Shown piece by piece: positions 45,307-54,261 of a stretch of 64,000 nt of DNA. Both the position numbers and the translations under genes were made by a program. The DNA is taken from contig NZ_CAIJDP010000079.1 of assembly GCF_903819435.1 (NCBI RefSeq), positions 329,585 through 393,584 on the forward strand, given 5' to 3'. The notes beneath the pieces were generated by a model. The model had not been told where the DNA came from. It was given only the letters and a program-made list of their open reading frames with translations, and searched no databases. This DNA comes from Flavobacterium salmonis. GTDB lineage: Bacteria; Bacteroidota; Bacteroidia; Flavobacteriales; Flavobacteriaceae. Numbering within the stretch: position 1 is the first letter of the stretch; every line of letters starts with the position of its first letter.

Positions 45307-46815
45307 TTACCAGTTATCAGTACGAAAAGGGGATGCCGGTAAATTTTCGGCATTAAATAAATTTGGATCAGGCACTGCTTTCCATGCAAAACGAACTGCT
45401 TTTGGATTTTTTACTTTTTCTGAAGAAACTATAATCGTCTTACCGTCTATCTTAGCAACAGCCGGATAATAGGTTTTATCATCTCCGGCAATTTCAAATT
45501 CTTTTAAATCTCCAGTTGTTTTTTTGAATCCCGAATCAGCATAATCAAAAAATAACTGGATTTTATCTTTTTTGATTTTCATGTGATTATAAATGGGTCC
45601 TGAATATACCAATTTATCTTCGTTGTATGTTTTTGCCAAAGCTATTAGTGCCAACCTGTGACCGACAGTTTGTTTGTCTATTGGGTGAATGTTGTTTGTG
45701 TCCCCAACATCAGTCGTAACGGCCATTCCGCTATTGGATATTTTTTGTAATGACAATAATTGCGCTTCTCTAATCTCTGGAGTCTGCCCTTTATGGGGCG
45801 TAATCTGTACATAATAAAAAGGGAAATCTCCCTGTTTCCAGTCGTCTCTCCAGCTTTTTACCATAGCAGGAAATAAAGTTTGGTATAATTTTGCCTTGCC
45901 TGAATTGCTTTCTCCCTGATACCAGATGACACCTTTCATTGTGTAATTAATTAAAGGATGCAACATGGCATTATACAATACATACGAAGTTTTATTTGCT
46001 TCTTTTTTAGGCTTTTTAAGTTCTGTTTTTGAAGCATTATTGTTAGCCTGCTTTTCGTTTCTTAAATTCAGGTAATACATTTCCAGTTTCTCCTGATATC
46101 CTTTTTCATTTTTAGCATCTTCTTCCAGAATGGTTAAAAAATCCGGATTTTCTTCCAGAACATTCTGAGAAGTCCAGGCTTCTGCTTTTGTACCTCCCCA
46201 TGAAGTTGAAATAAGACCAATCGGAATTTTTAATTTCTGATACAACTCTCTTCCGTAAAAATAAGCAACTGCTGAAAACGTTTTTATTGTCTCAGGAGAG
46301 CATGATTCCCATCTTCCGGTAACATCATCAAGCGGCTTAGCAGATGCATTTGTCAAAACCGTAAACAATCTGATATTTGGATAATTCGATTTTACGATTT
46401 CCTCTTCATAGTTTTTGACACCGGTTTTCCAGGTACCTTCTTCCTTTCCTACAGGAAAATACATATTTGACTGTCCTGAGCAAATCCAGACCTCTCCAAT
46501 AAGAATATTATTAAGCGTAATTTTGTTTGAAGCGTTGATAATTATGGAATATTCTTTTTCGCTTCCCTGAGGAGTCTCTACTGTTACTTTCCAGTTTCCT
46601 GTTGAATTTGCAATAGTTTCTATTGAACTGTTTTGCCATCCTAACTGAATATTTATTTTTTCGTTTGGAGATGCCCATCCCCATAAGTTCACTTTTGCAT
46701 TTTGCTGTAAGACCATATTGTCACTAACCAAAGCTGGTAGTTTAACCTGAGCAGTTATAGAAAATGAAGCACTTAAAAAGGTTAAAAATAAAGACAGTTT
46801 TTTTATATAAATCAT
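45307..46815 (-). CDS. Sialate O-acetylesterase-like SGNH esterase
   Basis: A 502-residue secreted protein. After the signal peptide comes a beta domain (LPALVSDNMVLQQNAKVNLWGWASPNEKI), then the SGNH core with EVWICSGQSNMYFPV (Ser116), SWGGTKAEAW, GVIWYQGESN and the Asp/His end TNNIHPIDKQTVG. The family was named for sialic acid but in plant-glycan loci it removes acetyl groups from many sugars, which is the likely role here. It is a single-gene unit with an operator 56 bp upstream; a second operator further upstream seems to serve a separate short transcript. Confidence 0.88.
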   Translation of the reverse strand: MIYIKKLSLFLTFLSASFSITAQVKLPALVSDNMVLQQNAKVNLWGWASPNEKINIQLGWQNSSIETIANSTGNWKVTVETPQGSEKEYSIIINASNKITLNNILIGEVWICSGQSNMYFPVGKEEGTWKTGVKNYEEEIVKSNYPNIRLFTVLTNASAKPLDDVTGRWESCSPETIKTFSAVAYFYGRELYQKLKIPIGLISTSWGGTKAEAWTSQNVLEENPDFLTILEEDAKNEKGYQEKLEMYYLNLRNEKQANNNASKTELKKPKKEANKTSYVLYNAMLHPLINYTMKGVIWYQGESNSGKAKLYQTLFPAMVKSWRDDWKQGDFPFYYVQITPHKGQTPEIREAQLLSLQKISNSGMAVTTDVGDTNNIHPIDKQTVGHRLALIALAKTYNEDKLVYSGPIYNHMKIKKDKIQLFFDYADSGFKKTTGDLKEFEIAGDDKTYYPAVAKIDGKTIIVSSEKVKNPKAVRFAWKAVPDPNLFNAENLPASPFRTDNW

Positions 46816-46841
46816 AGAATGAAAATTTAATATTTAGCACT

Positions 46842-46886
46842 TAAAAATAAATGACTTAAATAATATAGCTATCCTGTGCTTCCCTG
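46842..46886 (-). promoter_or_regulatory. Operator and -7 box of the sialate-esterase-like gene
   Basis: Coding strand: CAGGGAAGCACAGGAT (46886-46871) with two CAGG cores at 10-bp pitch, 21 nt, then TATTTTTA (46849-46842), 26 bp before the ATG. Confidence 0.8.
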
Positions 46887-46906
46887 TTTTAACTTGCAGA
46901 TTAAAC

Positions 46907-46934
46907 AAAAAAAGGCAATAACTACGTTACTGCC
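46907..46934 (-). terminator. Intrinsic terminator of the candidate small RNA
   Basis: A 9-bp stem (one G-U pair), 3-nt loop and T7 run on the minus strand. No protein gene ends at it. Confidence 0.85.
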
Positions 46935-47000
46935 CTATAAAATTAAAACCACTTAATTTTTATTTATTACAATTTAAACTATAAAGTATTTTGAAAATAT
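46907..47000 (-). ncRNA. Candidate PUL-regulated small RNA, about 95 nt
   Basis: A complete transcription unit without a coding sequence. Upstream is the CAGG operator plus a perfect TAAATTTG -7 box at 47007-47051, which would start RNA near 47000. Downstream, on the same strand, GGCAGTAAC (46934-46926) pairs with GTTATTGCC (46922-46914) around a GTA loop with one G-U pair, followed by seven T residues (46913-46907): a textbook intrinsic terminator. The 60-odd nt before the hairpin contain no ATG and many stops. The SusD gene upstream has its own terminator (47062-47093), and the esterase gene downstream has its own promoter, so neither needs these signals. Confidence 0.55.
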
Positions 47001-47006
47001 AATATT

Positions 47007-47051
47007 CAAATTTATTCATCAAATTACTAAAAACAATCCTGTTGTAACCTG
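47007..47051 (-). promoter_or_regulatory. Operator and -7 box of the candidate small RNA
   Basis: Coding strand: CAGGTTACAACAGGAT (47051-47036), two CAGG cores at 10-bp pitch, 21 nt, then TAAATTTG (47014-47007), a perfect -7 box. The nearest gene start is 192 bp away, behind an intrinsic terminator. Confidence 0.78.
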
Positions 47052-47061
47052 CTTAAGGAAT

Positions 47062-47093
47062 AAAAAAACCGTCTCGAAAATTGAGACGGTTTA
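47062..47093 (-). terminator. Intrinsic terminator of the second SusCD operon
   Basis: AAACCGTCTC and GAGACGGTTT form a 10-bp perfect stem around a 7-nt loop; on the minus strand it ends in a run of seven T residues. It lies 28 bp after the SusD stop codon. Confidence 0.92.
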
Positions 47094-47120
47094 GAAAAAT
47101 AAAAATTATAAACAGAGGTA

Positions 47121-49070
47121 CTAATAACCAGGATTCTGCATTGCATCTTTTTCTGCCGCTGTTAAAGGTTTTCCATTTGCATATATTCCATCAAGGAATG
47201 TTTGAGGAATTGGGCGTAAATTATGGAAATCCTGAATATTTGAAGCTGCTTCAATGTTATAAGCTTTTGCCCTTGCAACTAAAGTTTTAGTTCTGCTTAA
47301 ATCCTGCCAACGATGAAATTCTCCACACAATTCTCTGGTACGCTCATTCAATATTAAACATAACATTCTATCATAATCACTTCCATATCCCAGTTTTGAA
47401 ATTACAGTTTCATCCTCTAAAGGCAGAGAACTTATACTTGAAATCGTTAAACTTGTGGAGGCTGTTGAAACAGCAATATTATTAGATTCATAATATGAAT
47501 TTTCAGGAATATAAGAAATTGGAATTCCAGCCTGACCGGTAACTGTCCATGCAGCGGAACCATCTACATAAGCAGCTCGATTCTCACCCGACTTATAAGC
47601 AGCACGAGTACGAACTATATTAATATATGGTAATGCATCTGCGAAGGTTGCACCCCCTTGTTTAGCCAAACGTACTTTTGCTTCGGCAGCCATTAAATAA
47701 GTTTCTGCAGAACGTGCCAATATGATATCCCGTGATCCTTTAATATTGCTCAAATCTATTCTGTTTCCATCCATATGTTTACTTAGCGATGGAAATCTTA
47801 CATCAGCCATCAAACCAATGTGATCTGCTGCATATGCTACATATGCACTTGGAATTGTTTTTCCTGTTTTTGGATAAATAATAGTACCTGTGTTTTTAGT
47901 TTTGGCAAAACGGGTATCAGATTGGCTATTAACGATATACATAATACCTAAATCGCCATTTTTATAAACAGCACCTGATGCATTGTTTACAATACTTTTT
48001 GTTTGAAAACTTTTCCAGAAACGGGAATCATTTACATGATCAAAAACATCATATACAAAATAAGTCGGTGCCAATCTACTAAATGGTCTTCCCCCTGCAA
48101 GATTACGTTTCATTTGTGGTAACTGATCATAAGTAGAAAGAAAATACAAGTGCTGTTGATTACCTCCTGTTGTTAATGTACTGGCGTTAAATTGAGCAGA
48201 TAAAATTAATTCTCCCAGTTTTTCATTTGCACCATCAGCAATAGTATAATTCCATAGGTTATCATAGTTTTGTGCTAGTGGGTGATGAGAAATTACTTCG
48301 TCTGATAAAGTAACTACTTGCTGTAAATCTGTCGTTTTTGTAGCAGAGTTCCAACTGTCATTAATTTCACTGGCACGAGCTAAATAAGCTTTTGCTAAAT
48401 AATGCGCAGCAGCATCTTTAGTAATTTTTGCAGGAGCTCCAGCATTACTTAACAAAGTGTAGGCTTGTGTAAAATCTGAAATAACCTGTCCTAAAACTTC
48501 TTGTGGAGTCGCCCTTGTAAACTCTAATTTAACAGTAGAACTGGTAACAGCTTTTAATTCCAAAGGAACAGCACCATATTGACTTACCAATTTTAAATAA
48601 TTGAAAGCTCTCAAAAAGTATCCTTCACCCAGCGCGGTTTTCTTTATAGCATCATTTGTTGAAACAATATTTGTAGCAGCTTCAATTAATTGATTAGCAT
48701 TTCCAATTCCAATATACAAATTATCCCAATTCGTATTTGCCGCCACTGTATTAGCATTAGAAACTGTAACAAAAGCCTTAAAACCAGAAGAATAAGAATT
48801 CCATGTCCAGTTTGAAGGATCTCCACCCGCATGAAACTCATCTGTACCCGACTCTGTTGCCGTAAGGGGAACTTCGCCTTGAAATTCTGCAGCAAAAACC
48901 TGATAATAAGTACCAACAGCTAATGCCTGTATTCCAGGTTCCGTTTTATAATATTCCTGATCGTAAGCTGTTGTCAACTCTTCATCAAGAAAATCTTTAC
49001 TACAAGAACTTACTAAAGTCAATGCGGTAACAAGCATTAAGTTGATATATAGTTTTTTATAATTTTTCAT
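47121..49070 (-). CDS. SusD/RagB-family glycan-binding lipoprotein
   Basis: A 649-residue protein, long for the family. Lipobox VSSC with the lipidated Cys23, followed by SKDFLDEEL. SusD landmarks: AYDQEYYKTEPGIQALAVGTYYQVF, ALGEGYFLRAFNYLKLVSQYGAVPL, the helical core AAAHYLAKAYLAR, SAETYLMAAEAKVRLAKQGG, and RTRELCGEFHRWQDLSRTKTL. It binds oligosaccharides over the SusC channel at the cell surface. Partner: the SusC gene 24 bp upstream. The pair is controlled by LacI-type operators, not by the CAGG repeat. Confidence 0.93.
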   Translation of the reverse strand: MKNYKKLYINLMLVTALTLVSSCSKDFLDEELTTAYDQEYYKTEPGIQALAVGTYYQVFAAEFQGEVPLTATESGTDEFHAGGDPSNWTWNSYSSGFKAFVTVSNANTVAANTNWDNLYIGIGNANQLIEAATNIVSTNDAIKKTALGEGYFLRAFNYLKLVSQYGAVPLELKAVTSSTVKLEFTRATPQEVLGQVISDFTQAYTLLSNAGAPAKITKDAAAHYLAKAYLARASEINDSWNSATKTTDLQQVVTLSDEVISHHPLAQNYDNLWNYTIADGANEKLGELILSAQFNASTLTTGGNQQHLYFLSTYDQLPQMKRNLAGGRPFSRLAPTYFVYDVFDHVNDSRFWKSFQTKSIVNNASGAVYKNGDLGIMYIVNSQSDTRFAKTKNTGTIIYPKTGKTIPSAYVAYAADHIGLMADVRFPSLSKHMDGNRIDLSNIKGSRDIILARSAETYLMAAEAKVRLAKQGGATFADALPYINIVRTRAAYKSGENRAAYVDGSAAWTVTGQAGIPISYIPENSYYESNNIAVSTASTSLTISSISSLPLEDETVISKLGYGSDYDRMLCLILNERTRELCGEFHRWQDLSRTKTLVARAKAYNIEAASNIQDFHNLRPIPQTFLDGIYANGKPLTAAEKDAMQNPGY

Positions 49071-49094
49071 AATAATCTTTTTTTTTAATTTAAT

Positions 49095-52000
49095 TTAGAA
49101 TCCTACATTTAGCCCTAACGTCATACCTCTGTTTGAAGCTGTTGTCTGTGTATCCAAATCAGTCCATTTAACTTTAGAGAAGATCATACCCGGATTGCTT
49201 GCCTGACAATATAATCTCAATTTAGAAAGTCCCAGTTTTTGTACTAGTTCTTTATCAAAATGATATCCTACAGAAATGTTTCTTATTTTTAAGAATGAGC
49301 CATCTCTATATCCCAATATTGGAAAATAAGAATCCCCGGTACCCGCAGAATAAATTGGTTTTTGATATTCTGCATTTGTATTATTATCTGTATAATAATC
49401 AATTTGTCTCTGACTTCCTTTTGCTCCTTCATTTTCTCCTCCTGTATCATAAAGATATCCCATTCGGCCATAAACAAAAAAGGATAATTCAACATTTTTG
49501 TATGTAAAAGTATTCGTTAGTCCAACTATATATTTTGGATCTTTAGAACCAATAATAACACGATCATTGTTGGCGTCAATTTTGTAATCTCCATTTTGAT
49601 CTACAGGCCTTGCATTACCAAATGAAAATACATTAGAACCTGCAGCAGCATTAAATTTTGCCATTTCGGCAGCATCTTCAGGTTTCCAGATTCCGTTTGA
49701 TTCAAAACCGTAAATTACGTTTTGAGAGTTTCCAATAAACAAGTTGTTATTTATATCGTTAAATTTTCCATTTTGCAGCGACATAATACGATTTTGTTGG
49801 TATGAACCACTAAAACTGGTAGTCCATTCAAAATCTTTAGTTGCTATGTTTACCGAATTTAAAGTAAGTTCAACTCCGTTTCCTTCAGTTTCACCTATAT
49901 TTTGATAAGAATCTTTAATTCCATTTGGTGTTGGAAGAGATCTTTTTAGCAGTAAACTGGTTGTTTTACTTGTATAATAATCCAGAGCACCTGATATTCT
50001 ATTGTTAAACATAGAGAAATCAAGACCATAGTTAAACTGAGCAGTTTCTTCCCATCCCAAAGATAAATTACCTAATGACGTATTATTTACAACTCCTGAG
50101 CCATTTGGATAAACAATTCCTGTCAATGGAGGTGTAGTGGCATAAGCAGGAACTGCTGCATTCCCAGTAACACCATAACCAACTCTTAGTTTTAACTGAT
50201 CAATCCAGGATATATTTTCAAGAAATTTTTCTTTGCTCAGAACCCATGCTCCGGAAGCACTCGGAAAAAATGCCTCTTTATGCCCTTCTGCCAATTGAGA
50301 AGCTGAATCACTACGACCTGATACAGTGATCAAATATTTATCAGCATAACTATAATTTACTCTACCCATATAAGAAAACAAGCCTGACTCTATTAAACCT
50401 GAAGAATACCCGGCAAGTGTTACATTAGCAGGAGTTAAGGAATTCCATTTGTTTTTTGGATTTTTTATATCATTGGCAGACATCGAACTTGTTTCATTAT
50501 GATATCTTGTCTGACTTAGTAAAAAAGTTCCGCCAAAACTATGATTTCCTAAAGTTTTGTTGTACAAAAATAAGTTGTCAAGCGTGTATGAAATAGAAGA
50601 TTCATTAGTTAAAGAAGCAAAACTTGTTCCTGAACGAATAGCTGATTTTCCATCTAGAAATATTCCATCACGAAAAGATGTCAAATCCGGACCAAAATTA
50701 AGACGGTATTTTAAACCATCAAGTTTTGAAGAAATTGCTCCTAAATCGATTTGTGCATATAAACTTCCAAAAGCACGCAATGTTACACGTTGATCCTGAG
50801 ATAATTTGTATTCATTGACAGGAGTTCTGATAGTAGAATCTCCTCCGGGATTATCAATTCTGTTTCCATTACTGTCATAAGGAACTGCGTATGGAAGATT
50901 TGTGCGAGCTGTAGCATAAATTCCGGTAGAACTTGTAACCGCTGTTCGTCCTGTATTTGATTGTCCATATTCGTTTATACCATAGCTTGTATTAATACCT
51001 ACTCCCATCGAAAACCATTTTGTTGGTGTAATATCAACATTAGCAGTACCATTATATCGAACATAACTCTGCCCAAATAATGTTCCTGTATTATTCAGGT
51101 ATCCAAAAGAGCCATAAGCTTTCATTTTTTCACTACCACCACTAACACTTAAGGTGTGCTGCTGGGTGATTCCGGTACGGGTTACAAATTTTGCCCAATC
51201 AGTAGTGGCAACCTTAGAACCATCCCATACATCATTACCTCCACTATCTTTACTCCATCCCTTTGCAATATTTGCCCAGGCAGATGGATCTGCTGATTTT
51301 AAGAAAATTAATTCATCATTAGCAATAGTGGGAGCATCACCCTTTGGAAAAGCTGTTGGATTAGAATAATATCTTCCCCAGCGACGGAATTCGATATATT
51401 CTCCTGCACTCATCATTGGGGCATTTTCATGAATAGTTTCTGTCATTATGGAAGTATCATAATTTAAGGTAAACTTACCGTTTTTACCCTTTTTTGTTGT
51501 TATGATAACTACCCCATTAGCACCTCGAGATCCATAAATAGCTGTTGCTGAAGCATCTTTTAATACATCAATTGTTTCGATGTCAGTTGGATTCAAAAAA
51601 TCAATCCCTCCAGTATTTTGATCTACACTAATTTTTCCTGTAGTAGCATCAGTTACAAGTTTTGTATTTAAAGGAATACCATCTACCACATAAAGCGGTG
51701 CATTGGAAGCCGAAATAGAACGGGCACCACGGATAGTAATAGCACCAACTGTCCCCGGCCGTTCATTTGAAGCCACATCTACCCCTGCTGCTTTACCCTG
51801 CATAGCCTGCACTGCGTTTACAACTGGTCTGGAACCAATTTCTTCAGCGCCAACACTTACAATTGATCCTGTCAAATCTTTTTTCTTCTTTACGCCATAA
51901 CCTACAACAACTACTTCTTCAAGCGAATTATCTTCTTCCTTAAGCAAAACATCATAAACATTTGCATTTCCAACAGTAATTTCCTGTTTTTTAAACCCTA

Positions 52001-52229
52001 TAAAACTGTAAACCAAAACATTTCCAGGAGCTGCATTAATTGAGTAACTTCCATCAAGATCCGTACTTACCCCTTTCTGCCCTCCTTTAATTAGTACGTT
52101 AACGCCTGGTACTGGTAGACCCGAGGCATCCTTAACTACCCCTTTAATTACTTTACTCTGCGCATAAGCTGAGGCACCGAGCAATGCCATCATCGCTATA
52201 GTCAGCAGGAGACTTAATTTGTTTTTCAT
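49095..52229 (-). CDS. SusC/RagA-family TonB-dependent transporter
   Basis: A 1044-residue outer-membrane transporter. Start set at ATG 52229 (signal peptide MKNKLSLLLTIAMMALLGASAYAQ); the longer frame opens with TTG at 52238. Order: carboxypeptidase-regulatory-like domain (about 28-105, GVVKDASGLPVPGVNVLIKG), the EEVVVVGYGVKKKKDLTGS linker, plug (RGARSISASNAPLYVVDGIP, DATTGK region, DASATAIYGSRGANGVVIITTKKG), and the 22-strand barrel ending in GMTLGLNVGF. It imports oligosaccharides, presumably RG-I fragments, using TonB energy. The leader upstream is about 205 nt long and contains two LacI-type operators. Confidence 0.95.
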   Translation of the reverse strand: MKNKLSLLLTIAMMALLGASAYAQSKVIKGVVKDASGLPVPGVNVLIKGGQKGVSTDLDGSYSINAAPGNVLVYSFIGFKKQEITVGNANVYDVLLKEEDNSLEEVVVVGYGVKKKKDLTGSIVSVGAEEIGSRPVVNAVQAMQGKAAGVDVASNERPGTVGAITIRGARSISASNAPLYVVDGIPLNTKLVTDATTGKISVDQNTGGIDFLNPTDIETIDVLKDASATAIYGSRGANGVVIITTKKGKNGKFTLNYDTSIMTETIHENAPMMSAGEYIEFRRWGRYYSNPTAFPKGDAPTIANDELIFLKSADPSAWANIAKGWSKDSGGNDVWDGSKVATTDWAKFVTRTGITQQHTLSVSGGSEKMKAYGSFGYLNNTGTLFGQSYVRYNGTANVDITPTKWFSMGVGINTSYGINEYGQSNTGRTAVTSSTGIYATARTNLPYAVPYDSNGNRIDNPGGDSTIRTPVNEYKLSQDQRVTLRAFGSLYAQIDLGAISSKLDGLKYRLNFGPDLTSFRDGIFLDGKSAIRSGTSFASLTNESSISYTLDNLFLYNKTLGNHSFGGTFLLSQTRYHNETSSMSANDIKNPKNKWNSLTPANVTLAGYSSGLIESGLFSYMGRVNYSYADKYLITVSGRSDSASQLAEGHKEAFFPSASGAWVLSKEKFLENISWIDQLKLRVGYGVTGNAAVPAYATTPPLTGIVYPNGSGVVNNTSLGNLSLGWEETAQFNYGLDFSMFNNRISGALDYYTSKTTSLLLKRSLPTPNGIKDSYQNIGETEGNGVELTLNSVNIATKDFEWTTSFSGSYQQNRIMSLQNGKFNDINNNLFIGNSQNVIYGFESNGIWKPEDAAEMAKFNAAAGSNVFSFGNARPVDQNGDYKIDANNDRVIIGSKDPKYIVGLTNTFTYKNVELSFFVYGRMGYLYDTGGENEGAKGSQRQIDYYTDNNTNAEYQKPIYSAGTGDSYFPILGYRDGSFLKIRNISVGYHFDKELVQKLGLSKLRLYCQASNPGMIFSKVKWTDLDTQTTASNRGMTLGLNVGF

Positions 52230-52428
52230 AAATTTCAATTTGGTTAATTATTTAGTTAGTTATTTAATTTTTTACATCATTACACTACTCTTATCTATTT
52301 TATTATTACAATTCATTTTTATAGGTGATTTTTACATTCTTAGCATGAACACAAACAGTATTCCTACAAATAATTATTAATCATAAATAAACTATTAAAT
52401 AAAATTACTAAGAAAAAAGATGCAATTA

Positions 52429-52442
52429 TGCAATCGATTACA
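52429..52442. promoter_or_regulatory. LacI-type operator 1, abutting the -7 box of susC
   Basis: TGCAATCGATTACA is palindromic around a central CG with one mismatch, the shape of LacI/GalR operators. It directly follows the TACATTTG -7 box (52450-52443) in the direction of transcription, so a bound repressor would cover the start site. Confidence 0.65.
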
Positions 52443-52581
52443 CAAATGTATTATTTTTTTTGATACTAAAAAAAATACGTTAATATTATATGAAATTAAA
52501 ACAAAAATACTCATAAACATACATGCTTATTACAGTATTCCTTGTATAAATTGCAAAAAGCAAAAAAATTATCATGAAAAA

Positions 52582-52595
52582 TGTAATCGATAACA
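52582..52595. promoter_or_regulatory. LacI-type operator 2
   Basis: TGTAATCGATAACA, again one mismatch from the perfect TGTAATCGATTACA palindrome, 153 bp centre to centre from operator 1. The two could be bridged by a looping repressor. Confidence 0.6.
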
Positions 52596-52637
52596 CAATG
52601 AATTTAGACTATTTTTCATATATCTTACAAATAAAAA

Positions 52638-52666
52638 CAAAAAAAACCGCCTCAAAGCGAGGCGGT
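52638..52666 (-). terminator. Intrinsic terminator of the first-transcribed SusCD operon
   Basis: ACCGCCTC and GAGGCGGT form an 8-bp GC-rich stem with a 5-nt loop; on the minus strand it is followed by a T run. It lies 44 bp after the SusD stop codon at 52710. Confidence 0.88.
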
Positions 52667-52709
52667 CTTCTTCAAAATAAACTAAAAAATTGGGGCAAAT
52701 TTATTTTTA

Positions 52710-54260
52710 TTAATCGTAGCCAGGGTTTTGATCATACAATCCTGGAACCGCTAACATTTCAGATAATGGTATTGGATATAACAATCCATTCTTATCAATT
52801 GTTCTGATTTTATTACCCGTATCTTCGGCTGCTTTCCAGGCATTCATGATAGTTAATGCATTACCTGATCTGATTAAATCAAACCATCTTGTACCTTCAG
52901 AAAAGAATTCTTTTCGTCTTTCATCAAATAATTGATCCAAAGTAATATTTAACGCATTTGCTGGCACACCTGCTCTTGTTCGCACCTGATTTACAATTGC
53001 ATCAACATCAGCCTGCGTTCCGCCTCCTCCATGAAGTGTACATTCAGCCATCAGCATCAATACATCTGTATAACGAATTACCATAAAATCTACACCCCAG
53101 TCTTCACGCCCGCCGGTTCCGTATCTAGCAGGATCAATATATTTTTTGTATACAGGAAATGTATAGCTTCCTTTATAAGTTCCAGAAGCAACAGTGTAAC
53201 TTGTGGCAATACCAACAGTTTTTCTATTGTCGTTTGCAGCAAACATATTTAAAAAGCCTGTTGAAATTGGCCTGCCTTCCAGAGAACCTTGCGCTGTCCC
53301 AATTCCTACTGAAGCAAAATAAGGCTCATAACCAACTTCAACCATGAAGTTTCCTCCTATAGAACTTGCTAAACTTTGTGTATATGGAATAGTCAATACA
53401 TTTTCTTTATTAGCAGTTCCTTCAGTTTTAAATATAGCTGCATAATCTGTACCAAACACAAACGAACCGCTCGTTTTAATATCATTTAGTTGTTGATATG
53501 CCTTATCCCATTCATTTAGACCAAGCATAGCCCCATCGATACCGTAATTTGGACTAGAACGAGTCATATATACTAAACCTAATAATGCTTTTGCACCATA
53601 TTTAGTAACACGACCAACATAGGCAGCATCAGTAGTTGAAGTCGTAAGATCTGGAATTGCTAATTGTAAATCTGAAATAATCAAATTGTAAATATCCACA
53701 ACCGGGGTTCTTCCAATTTTAGAAGCTTCCTGAGCTGTCATCGTTCTATCGATTAACGGAACCCTTCCAAACCATCTGATTAAATCAAAATAACAAAATG
53801 CTCTTAAAAAACGTGCTTCAGCAGCCATTGAGGCTTTATCTGCAGGGTTTGTAAAAATTGCATCTCCTTTTTCGGTAATTTTTTCTAATAATTGGTTTGC
53901 TTTGTAAATTGCATTGTAATTACTTACATATGCTTCTTTTACATAGGCATTAGAACTGATTGAAGTGTAAAAACTATTAATTCCTTCCCAATCTCTAGAA
54001 GCCGTCGTCAATGCCAGCAAATTATCTGATCTGGTTTCACTCAAATTCAACACTCTATTTGCATAACCATAAGCAGTTGTACCTGTTCCATGAAATGCAA
54101 CTGAATAAACTGCATTTCTTGCCTGAATGAAATCTCCAGGGGTAGCATAAAAATTCTGCTCTGTCCCCTGTGATAAAGGAACCTGCGTAAGTTCTTCCGT
54201 ACAGGAAACTGTTCCTAACAAAAGTAAATTAGCTGCTAATAAACAAATATATTTTTTCAT
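52710..54260 (-). CDS. SusD/RagB-family glycan-binding lipoprotein
   Basis: A 516-residue protein of usual family length. Lipobox GTVSC with the lipidated Cys20. Landmarks: FYATPGDFIQARNAVYSVAF, AAEARFLRAFCYFDLIRWFGRVPLIDR, ALLGLVYMTRS, RYTDVLMLMAECTLHGGG, FDERRKEFFSEGTRWFDLIRSG, and the closing LYPIPLSEMLAVPGLYDQNPGYD. It pairs with the SusC gene whose stop codon is 1 bp upstream. The pair is driven by the CAGG-repeat promoter at 57475-57519, as are the enzyme operons. Confidence 0.95.
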   Translation of the reverse strand: MKKYICLLAANLLLLGTVSCTEELTQVPLSQGTEQNFYATPGDFIQARNAVYSVAFHGTGTTAYGYANRVLNLSETRSDNLLALTTASRDWEGINSFYTSISSNAYVKEAYVSNYNAIYKANQLLEKITEKGDAIFTNPADKASMAAEARFLRAFCYFDLIRWFGRVPLIDRTMTAQEASKIGRTPVVDIYNLIISDLQLAIPDLTTSTTDAAYVGRVTKYGAKALLGLVYMTRSSPNYGIDGAMLGLNEWDKAYQQLNDIKTSGSFVFGTDYAAIFKTEGTANKENVLTIPYTQSLASSIGGNFMVEVGYEPYFASVGIGTAQGSLEGRPISTGFLNMFAANDNRKTVGIATSYTVASGTYKGSYTFPVYKKYIDPARYGTGGREDWGVDFMVIRYTDVLMLMAECTLHGGGGTQADVDAIVNQVRTRAGVPANALNITLDQLFDERRKEFFSEGTRWFDLIRSGNALTIMNAWKAAEDTGNKIRTIDKNGLLYPIPLSEMLAVPGLYDQNPGYD

Positions 54261-54261
54261 T

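Larger units (their letters stand above)
52230..52637. other. Long leader and promoter region of the second SusCD operon
   Basis: No coding sequence. It holds a TACATTTG -7 box at 52450-52443 on the minus strand, two LacI-type palindromes (52429-52442 and 52582-52595), another palindrome TGCAATTATGCA at 52421-52432, and a 5' leader of about 205 nt before the ATG. The CAGG repeat of the other units is absent. Confidence 0.6.

Noticed and set aside
52230..52238. Longer start (TTG at 52238) for the SusC gene
   Set aside because: ATG at 52229 starts a normal signal peptide; the TTG adds only three residues.
52574..52807. Plus-strand open frame across the terminator near 52640
   Set aside because: It reads through a GC-rich intrinsic terminator and into the antisense of a SusD gene, and has no family resemblance.
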